DNA of 60,000 nucleotides from Liolophura sinensis (taxonomy: Eukaryota; Mollusca; Polyplacophora; Chitonida; Chitonidae): assembly GCF_032854445.1 (NCBI RefSeq), contig NC_088295.1:15303385-15363384 (forward strand), written 5' to 3'. The notes below the pieces were generated by a model that saw nothing but the letters and a program-made list of their open reading frames with translations, made no database searches and was not told where the DNA came from. This document shows, one piece after another, positions 52,478-60,000 of this stretch (within the stretch, counting starts at the first letter, position 1; each line of letters starts with the position of its first letter). The translations under genes and the position numbers were made by a program.

Positions 52478-52605
52478 CAACCTGCGGATGGTCGTGGGTT
52501 TCCCCCGGGCTCTGCCCTGTTTCCACCCACCATAATGCTGGCCGCCGTCGTATAAGTGAAATATTCTTGAGTACGGCGTAAAACACGAATCAAAATAAAT
52601 CAAAA
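52475..52605 (+). mobile_element. 5'-truncated SINE abutting an AT microsatellite
   Basis: This copy is the same family as the one at 30.6 kb, starting at CAGCAACCTGCGGATGG and continuing through CCCCCGGGCTCTGCCC and the core with TTGAGTACGGCGTAAAACAC. Its left end directly meets a long AT repeat. No clean target-site duplication is visible, probably because the microsatellite has changed. Confidence 0.85.
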
Positions 52606-52693
52606 TGATCCCAATAATGTGTACTCTATACCGATGACACATTTTTATGGAACATTTTGTCGTTGCCTCTCATTTAGGGGCGTGTGTATTGTT

Positions 52694-52708
52694 GGGGGGG
52701 GGGGGGGG
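52694..52708 (+). repeat. Poly-G tract
   Basis: Fifteen G in a row followed by TGG, about 90 bp after a SINE. It could form a G-quadruplex and is prone to length errors. Confidence 0.93.
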
Positions 52709-54503
52709 TGGACTTACAAAGTTCTCTGTTGGCATATTTGCACGATCCGTCCTGACCACTCTGTCAGCGCGTTGGTGGCCTGTCAGGATACCACCACTGC
52801 GTCAACTGTCACTCTCACGCACAAGAGTAATAGTTTTTTTTTTTACTTTATGGCATAGGCCCAGGCGCTCTGTCTCTGAACTATTTGATGAAGTATACAT
52901 TTTATATCACTAAACTTTTCGTATTTACCCATTTTTCAAAAATATGGCACATTCTTCCGCGTTACACTGTAATTAACGCCACACATGAAAATATCTCCCG
53001 CATAAATATTGTAGATGTAAAATGTCCCAACCTACAAACTGGTGTAATATAGAAGATCATATAGAAAAACCTTTTTTACGGTCATTCTTGGTGTCATTCA
53101 GGATCATGTCAAATAAACTCTTAAAACACTGATAGGCCTAGCACAAAAAGTATTTAGACATTATATATGTAGTAATATGTGTACTTGTTACAAAATTGTC
53201 TTTTTGTTATTCTAAAAATGAGTTTAAACCGTTGATGAATTCCTTTAAATCCCATTGGAAACGTGTTTTTTTGTATCCCGCCGGCCATTTTGCTGTGTCT
53301 CGACATGTTGCTCCGTGAGGTGGGTTGCCAGTGTACTTGACCGATTCCGCGACACTGGCGAAGTGTGGTGCTGAAAGATTGCGGGTGTAGTTTTTGTGCT
53401 GTGTAGTAAAGGTTACGGGATGCCGTCAACCCGGCCGGGTCGAGGGGGAGAGAGAATGCTGTGATACGTGTGCTGTAAACGTCCCCGACCCATTCTGAAA
53501 ATTCCTCAGTTTTAAGGACATAACGTGACACTTGCCACATGTAAGCCAGACAAGTGACATCTATATTGAAACAGAGACTCGCCGACAAGTTTAGCTGCAC
53601 ATCTCATTTTTTAACAAATTGCAACGTTTTGCCTACACCGACCATTCGTGTACGCATTTGGATATGATTATGACTATGTTAATTTCTGTCCCTTCTCGAA
53701 GATTTAGAGCTTAGAGGTCATAGTTGCGCAGGAGGTTTAGCTGTGACGGGCAAGATGTCTCCTCCCCTTTTGCATTCTCGATCATCAATGGGTGCTATTT
53801 AAGACGGGATTGCATGGGTACCGTTTGTGTGCTTCATGTAAAAAGTGAGAAGCAGACTAATTTATCTCTTGGTAAGTGCACCCAGCCCAACCCGAAACTC
53901 AGCTGCTGCCTGCCATTTCTCATCAACCAAGCAAGAGTTTTTCTTTGACCCCCAAGGACATGTACAAGTAGTCCTCTCCTCAACTCTCTTATCCCAAATT
54001 CCCGAATGTAACAGTTGTTCCAGTCCAAATGGGTATCCGTAAGCAAAACTCCGGACTTACTCAAAAGATAGCTGTGTTTCACATCTTGCAATGATTTCGA
54101 TGGATGCAATGAACAAAAAGTGTACCGAATTAGTAGTTTAAACATTGAAAACACAAGTGTGAGGTTCAAATGGAATAATAATATCATCGAGTATTTAGAG
54201 CAGCCGTCTTAAAACTGTTTGTGTACTTTTCCGATTGAGAGCAGGCATTTTCTTCCACTTCAGATGGTCAGATACTTTGATCTGACCGTGAAGAGGCACT
54301 AAAAACCAACACCATAAAAGAGTCATTATAGTTAGAGTCAAGAGCCTGAAGGGCATACTTCAGCAGTGGGCTTGGTTTTGATGTCCACTGATGTCTGAGG
54401 GGCGCTCCTGGGGGTAGGAGGGGACGGTCCAATATCGCTAAGCATTAAAACAACCTCAGCCCCTCAGGACACGGGGACCAATACCGGTGGTGTGACGATA
54501 ATT

Positions 54504-54560
54504 ACCTGCACTCGGTGATTACCTGGCGAACTCAGGTGTTTCGCACCTCCGTTCACCTTC
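54504..54560. promoter_or_regulatory. Cluster of ACCTG/CAGGTG boxes in a CpG-bearing stretch
   Basis: Within about 60 bp there are ACCTGC, ACCTGG, CAGGTG, CACCTC and CACCTT elements, the class bound by Snail, ZEB and E-proteins. The surrounding 54.3-54.6 kb looks GC-richer than the intron interior. This is a candidate enhancer only. Confidence 0.2.
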
Positions 54561-57500
54561 ACTACCGTTCCAAAATTCACCGACGCATTAAAAGAGTAGT
54601 TTTAAAAATAACCAAACGGTCGTGGACAGATGTTTGACGGAGCTAATCAATTTTGTTGGCACGGGTAAAAAACGTGTGTGCTGGCCCAAGCCTGGACCTG
54701 TATTTGTCGACTAGATAACTTCATTGTTTTGGGACTTCAATGACAAGCCCGGTTGTTTGGAGATACCCGTGGAATGTTAGAGGGATGTGGGATCAGTTGC
54801 ATAGGTATCTTGTCAAAGGAGTGTGATGCAAACAGCCACTTGGGAATGAAAAAAAAAAGCCAAGACAGAGGGGGAAGGGAGACGTCCGCTTTAAACAAAG
54901 CTCTTCGGTAAAGAGGTTGGGAGGGAGTAAATATTTGCTCGCCATCTCTGCCGCTGGCTTGCTCATATTTGATCGCCATAGTTTCGCTAAGAACAGCTTA
55001 GCAGTGTTTCTTTTGCTCAAACTCCACGTATGTAGCATCCAGGGAGCACAAACAGATGGAATACTGTGGCCAATTTTGCCTTTCACCTCAGAAGACTGGC
55101 GATACTCGAAGATGACATGTGAGCTTCACTGCCCCAACCAGAGTTGGCACTTGTTTGATACCGGGGTACACACAAACACAGAAACCACTCTACAAACACA
55201 GGTGACGGTCTGCAGGGTTAAAGACACTGTCCTATCGCCTCTAGCTCATCTGAGCCAGTGAGGAGTAGTATACCAGGTGGGCGTGCTTAAAGGCATCCAG
55301 AGACAGGACGACAATCCATATTTGCTGGCTCAGCAACTTTGGACATTCACGTTTGCATTTACCTTCGTCTACTGCCTTTACTTTACCAGTAGAAAGTTGC
55401 TACAAGGCCTCATGATTTCAGCCAAGTAGACAGCTGGTAGAACGTATATGACCCAGACTACATACTTCCCTGCAGGGCTTCTGGTATAGGTCCATGATTC
55501 TTTGTTGCTTTTTATTGGTTTGGGCAACAGCATAATCGCTGAAAGATTTGGGTGGAATTCGTGAACCAAATTAGCTTATCCTATTGTTCAGTTATCCCGT
55601 GGGGTCTGTTGTCGGAATTGGGTAATGCGAAAACAAAGTTTCAATTCCTTGTGGTGGTTTTGTCACTGTATCCTTTATTCCAGGCCAAGAGAAAGTGGCC
55701 GTAGGATAATGGGCGTAGAGTGGGTGGGGAAAGGGGAGGCCACCTTGGGAAGGGGAGCGAGAAAATTAATCACAAAAAACTGGCCCCTTGAGAAATTGAG
55801 GTCTTCTGTCCGATAGACAAACATAATTACAGGACATTAATTTCTTTGTTGAATTTGCATTGTGTTTAAAATGAACACAATAACGAGGTCGTGTCGGAAG
55901 GGCCCTCGTTTGAGTATTTTTTTATAATGGTTCCGAAGTGCCCCTTGGGGTACTCTGAAGACCCTCGTCTACCCCGGCATGACACTACAGTCGGAACCTC
56001 CCACTTTCTCCAGTCGTCTGTGAACCCGTTGTACACTCTACCCCATCCTCATTGAACCCAACTTTAATGGGCCAATAGTTTACTCCAAAGCTGACCCACC
56101 GACAAAGGGTAATGATGCCGACAGCCTATTAACAACAAGGTGTTAAGATTATCCACAAACAGACAAGTGTGCCGGGCCAGAAGCCCACGGTCAAGTCGCA
56201 CAAGCCACAGGCATCAGGTGGGGTCTTTACGCGAATATATTCTCTTCATAACACATTGGCACCTTTGTTGTGTTGGCTACACCCTACCTGTCCTGTACAC
56301 ACACAATTTAAAACACGCAAATGAATACCATAGCAAAAGCAAGGACGAAAGTAGCTCACAATCAATCAAATACAACCGGTTATGTCGCAACGAAACCCTC
56401 CGATCCGATTGAAATAAATATATATACACAACATCAGGTTCAGCTGCGTTCGTGTCTTTGGTTTGATGGATGTATCTGCCGACAAAACCAGTTAACTCTT
56501 CTGCCAGTGGACCATTCTTTAACAGCGTTGATGGAAATTGAAACCACTATAGCTATGACGCATGGGAAGTAACATACTCAAACAATTACTTCTTATTTTG
56601 CCTATTTCGCGCGTGCTTACTTACCCTTTTCTTTAAATATAAAAATTATTTTATACTATAATAATTTATATTAAAAACTCATTGTAGTGTTGTGTTGCTC
56701 AGAGTTAATTATTACTGTATTTGTCATTTACTGTTACTTGTTCTTTCCGCAAAAGCACAGTGACATGTATACAGAACATATAAATCTGTCCTACAACCAC
56801 CGTCTTGGTTTCATTATGAAAATGAATATCTTTCTGCTATGAGCAATAGGACAAGTTGTTGCCATGTGCAAGTTATACAGGGTATAGCTTATGACGAATT
56901 TCCACAAAAGAATAAATTCCATATTTCCAGACAAGCGACACCCTGTGTTTCTTCCACGTTGTTGCTGCTCACATTCCTTCTTTCTTATGTCAGCAGTAAA
57001 TATCGAACTTCACCCGATAACTACTAATAACAAGCTCGGGAACAAATAATGAAAGAAATGATAATAAATACGTTCGGGTAGAGTCAAATAATATTTTAGA
57101 CCTACGATATTTGTGCCTCGAACCTATATCGAGGAAAGAAAATAAACAAAAGGATTTTCCACCCAGCTATGTTTACTTCTCTTAGTGGGAGTACAGCGCG
57201 AACAAACTGTTCCTGCCACACATACTGCACTACGCCATGCTTGTTTTGGAAAGTGTACAATAACAGATCAGTATTTAGGACCAGACAGCTCCCGGGTAGA
57301 ATCCTCGGGTAAATTTTAGAAAGTTTAGTCTGGAATCATTTTAGTTTGATATGATCTAAGGCGGTGGGTTGGATGTTGTGCCCAGCTTCACCTGGACGCC
57401 GTACCATGCTGGTCTGTTGTATGATGATGATGATCCGGACAATAAGACGGACTCCCTCTCAAGTGCTAGGTTTGGTCAAGAGAGAGCCCTGAGGGGCCGA

Positions 57501-59356
57501 TGATTTGCGTAAACGGCTGTCTGCGGAGGGCTTAAGCCATTCCGTAAAGTAAATACACCTAATTATGGCGTGAGACACTGAGCTGGTTTCCATTCGGCAC
57601 AACTGTACTGTACCAGTGGCCTTGCTAGATCCGCAATTATCCTTGCGATACAAATGCACTGATGGGAGAAGAGCTTGGTGAAATTACCAGGGGATGCAGT
57701 TCTTCACCAACTCCTCGTCTTTTATGCGGCAAGAAGTTAATGACGTGTCTTTGTCGAACTGTTTTGTCCCAGTTTATCTATTAGTACTGTCTATACCATG
57801 CTTCTTCTATAAGTATGTGCTCCTTGTGATACAGCCCTAAGCATAAGCCTCCTAGTGTACCTAAGGGTAATTCTCCCTAGTCTATTTAAAGTGTAACTAA
57901 TCGACTAAGAGATAAGTTCCGCTAAGTGTCGTGACTTGTTACTGGTCTTGGTGGGTGAGGGCCCAGCTTTGTGGGTCAGGGATGACCAGTCGTGGGAGCA
58001 ATTATAGCAGGCCGAGTAGACGATTTGACCAGCCATTAAGACCTGTTCTTACTGATAAGGCTTAGTGCTAGCCCAAACAGATGGTAACTCATCGCTTACG
58101 TTGGCCGTTGTTATCAGTTTGAGGCAAAATACATTGTGATAGATTTTATGTACGCAAAAGGGAGAACACAAGGAAAAATCTACTCTTATTTCTCTGTAAT
58201 GTGTAGTTAATTCCGACTTTATTCCTTGTTTTTGGGCAAAAACTTTTCTCTGGTATGAGATTTCCGCCAAGCGTTAAATTTTACCCCGATTAGAACGTTC
58301 AGCAAAGTCAGACGATGAGCAAACAACGGCCTTCAACTCCCCACATAACTTGTGTTCGTGTTTATATTTCTAAACGACTCTAGCTTTAGAAGTGCTTGTA
58401 CATGGCCCAGCAAGTCTAACTTTGCTTTCCGTTTAAAGTAAGTGAAGATTAAAGGAAACTCGTTGTTATCCGCCGTGGTTTACCATCTCTACGCTTAAGA
58501 ACTTGGTTCGCTTGTAAAAGAAGTCAAGCTGCATCCGTCATACTGACTGATAACGGGGTACAGGGCTACACTCTGGAGTAATTACCCGGCTGTCCTGAAC
58601 CCACCAGATGTACCTCAGACATATCCCCGTCTCGACTGATCCACTCTGGCGCAATACTGTCTCCAAAACCGTCATTTACCGAGTCGATCAGAGCACTAGG
58701 GACGCCTGTGCAAATTTAGGGCTATCAAACTTCGATGTTGCTTGTAAATCAGACAAGCAGGCTCTTGGTAAGCCGGCAAACCTCTGACATAACCAACACA
58801 GCAGCGCATAAATACGCCATAATGGAGCCGTAAAGTGGCAAGCCATTGCCTCACAGTAAAACCCTACTGATTAACTAAAACATGTCCATTTCAAGGTGAT
58901 ATGGGCTGTTATTTAACCCGCATACCCGTCTAAGACTTCTTTTTCTTGCACCATTACAACATTTTACTCTCAAATAACCACTAGTCAATTACATGAATAT
59001 ACATCAGCTATCTCGAGATTTTTTTTAACCTAAAGAAAACCAAGAGCTATACACTTTATTAAAAATATTTTTAAAATAGCCAAGATATGATGGATCGGGA
59101 TCAAGGGTCTGTTCTCAAGTTTAGATTTAGAATCATTAATTATACGAGGTTAACATCTGTGTTCAACCTTCATAATGGTAAACAATGTAAAATTAAAGCA
59201 ATGTTAGTATGATAAATGATGTACATAGAAGTCGTGCCCTCAAACGGTCAAATTTGCATAGATTAATGAGGCCTTAACACAGAGACAAACGTCTGGGACG
59301 GATGATACAAGAAGAAGTGCAAGCGTCACACCTGTGCAGTTACAGAGAAAACAGGT

Positions 59357-59357
59357 A

Positions 59358-59413
<56 letters not shown>

Positions 59414-59432
59414 CTATATATATATATATATA
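59357..59432. repeat. Compound TA/CA/TA microsatellite
   Basis: A TA run, then about 12 CA units, then TA units with one interruption. It lies just inside the first intron, about 85 bp from the distal exon's donor, and is likely polymorphic. Confidence 0.96.
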
Positions 59433-59516
59433 GCACGGGCCGGCAGGTAAGCCTTGGCCCGCGCGCCGAGAGTGTGCTCAGGCCGGTCAAGTACATGATA
59501 TGAAAATGAGACTTAC

Positions 59517-59610
59517 CGTACATAGTGGGTAAGTAAGAGACCAGTAGACAAGCTGTGATGTGGTAAAGACAAGCCATCCTTCCCCAGCAACTCGGTGAGA
59601 TCACGAACAT
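59517..59610 (-). CDS. unc5: Putative distal exon 1 of unc5: signal peptide
   Basis: A minus-strand open frame ends at a strong donor, TACG|GTAAGT, in phase 1. Two in-frame ATGs exist, at 59610 and 59577. The second begins MACLYHITACLLVSYLPTMY, a short hydrophobic segment typical of a secretion signal. The frame remains open upstream of 59610 to a TAG near 59770 but has no earlier ATG. The phase-1 end joins exactly to the phase-1 acceptor of the Ig1 exon at 28386, giving a Gly at the junction. UNC5 genes commonly have a long first intron after a signal-peptide exon, which fits the 31 kb gap. The link is inferred from strand, phase and content, with no transcript evidence. The exon could instead belong to another minus-strand secreted-protein gene. 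Confidence 0.55.
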
Positions 59611-59683
59611 AGCCAGGGAAAGTTTTATATTTTGCGTGGTAGAATGGGCCAAGGGAAAGCCACACGCAGGCTGGCGGTAAAGA

Positions 59684-59758
59684 TCACTTCCCCTGGACAA
59701 GTTCAACAGCCCAGACCCAACAACTCCTAGTAGTACTTCCACACCAGGGGATAGCCAT
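59684..59758 (-). promoter_or_regulatory. Possible upstream ORF in the presumed 5' leader of unc5
   Basis: A minus-strand ATG at 59758 opens a 24-codon frame ending in TGA at 59684. It is out of frame with the putative signal-peptide start at 59610 and lies 74 bases upstream of it. If transcription begins to its right, it would be an upstream ORF able to dampen translation. Nothing shows that this stretch is transcribed. Confidence 0.2.
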
Positions 59759-60000
59759 AGGTCCTACGCTAACTTGATGCCCGACAAAGCGAAGGCGCTG
59801 TCGGGAGCTCACACGTCGCTTGTTGCTGCTACTTGAGCCGCAAAAACATCACACTGTTGAGTCAATTCTTCAATTCAGCCCCGTACAACGATTTCCAACC
59901 TGCAATGTGACATTAAAGAGATCATTTTTCACGGTGTTGATTTTTGCATGAGACGGTCTCTAGTCACCCCAAACAAGCCGTCTTCATTGACGCGGCGCTT

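Larger units (their letters stand above)
28439..59516 (-). other. Long first intron of unc5 (distal isoform)
   Basis: About 31 kb lies between the distal signal-peptide exon and the Ig1 exon. It contains the proximal alternative exon at 29.0 kb, a SINE with target-site duplication at 30.6 kb, a second SINE at 52.5 kb, a SINE-like tail at 50.8 kb, two poly-G tracts and several microsatellites. A relatively GC- and CpG-rich stretch lies at 35.6-36.3 kb. Longer open frames at 45184-45633 and 53154-53600 (both minus, 149 and 148 codons) have no family resemblance that I can recognise and no clear splice context. Long first introns often house enhancers. Confidence 0.55.
1..59758 (-). other. unc5: UNC5-family netrin receptor locus (5' and ectodomain part)
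   Basis: Gene-level span on the minus strand. UNC5 proteins are single-pass netrin receptors that mediate axon repulsion and can act as dependence receptors. The family layout is two Ig domains, two thrombospondin type 1 repeats, a membrane segment, then ZU5, UPA and death domains. Six exons covering signal peptide through the second thrombospondin repeat can be assembled here, all with GT/AG borders. Intron phases from 5' to 3' are 1, 1, 0, 1, 1 and 1. The membrane and cytoplasmic exons were not found, so the gene runs off the left edge. The right limit given is an upstream ATG in the presumed 5' UTR; the true transcription start is unknown. The family assignment is firm; a single UNC5 copy per genome is usual in invertebrates but cannot be judged here. 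Confidence 0.9.

Noticed and set aside
52367-52642. Minus-strand frames with long Ile-Tyr repeats
   Set aside because: They are translations of the AT microsatellite and the adjoining SINE.

Overview
This is a 60 kb window of an animal genome. It is AT-rich and intron-dominated, with short exons behind canonical GT/AG splice sites. The organism is probably a mollusc, perhaps a bivalve: I recognise copies of a SINE family that I remember as abundant in molluscan genomes, with a conserved core and an (AAAT)n tail. Another lophotrochozoan is possible. No complete intronless gene, rRNA, tRNA, CRISPR array or bacterial-type operon was seen.

I recognise one gene. It is the extracellular half of a netrin receptor of the UNC5 family, on the minus strand from right to left. 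The exon chain is: a putative signal-peptide exon (59517-59610); Ig1 (28010-28386); Ig2 first half (18305-18408); Ig2 second half (16772-16952); first thrombospondin type 1 repeat, TSP1 (14515-14685); second repeat, TSP2 (6127-6294); and a possible 45-nt phase 1-1 microexon (5082-5126). All junction phases agree, and the joined protein follows the known UNC5 order Ig-Ig-TSP1-TSP1. The transmembrane, ZU5, UPA and death-domain exons are not visible and should lie beyond the left edge.

Three points stand out. First, the Ig1 exon is one base short exactly at the conserved Trp codon after the Cys-x-Cys motif, which breaks the frame; the rest of the exon and its splice phase are intact. Second, there are three possible N-termini, each with a signal-peptide-like segment feeding the same Ig1 exon in frame: a distal exon at 59.6 kb, a proximal exon at 29.0 kb, and a direct read-through start at 28438. 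This suggests alternative promoters. Third, the SINE family includes a 51-bp insertion made of almost nothing but the conserved core, flanked by a perfect 15-bp target-site duplication.

Layout: 1-5081 is intron or sequence leading to unseen 3' exons. From 5.1 to 28.4 kb are the ectodomain exons separated by introns of about 1.0 to 9.6 kb. From 28.4 to 59.5 kb is a roughly 31 kb first intron holding SINEs, microsatellites, poly-G tracts, candidate regulatory stretches and unassigned open frames. The last few kilobases (about 53-60 kb) look richer in CpG than the interior, in keeping with a promoter-proximal region.
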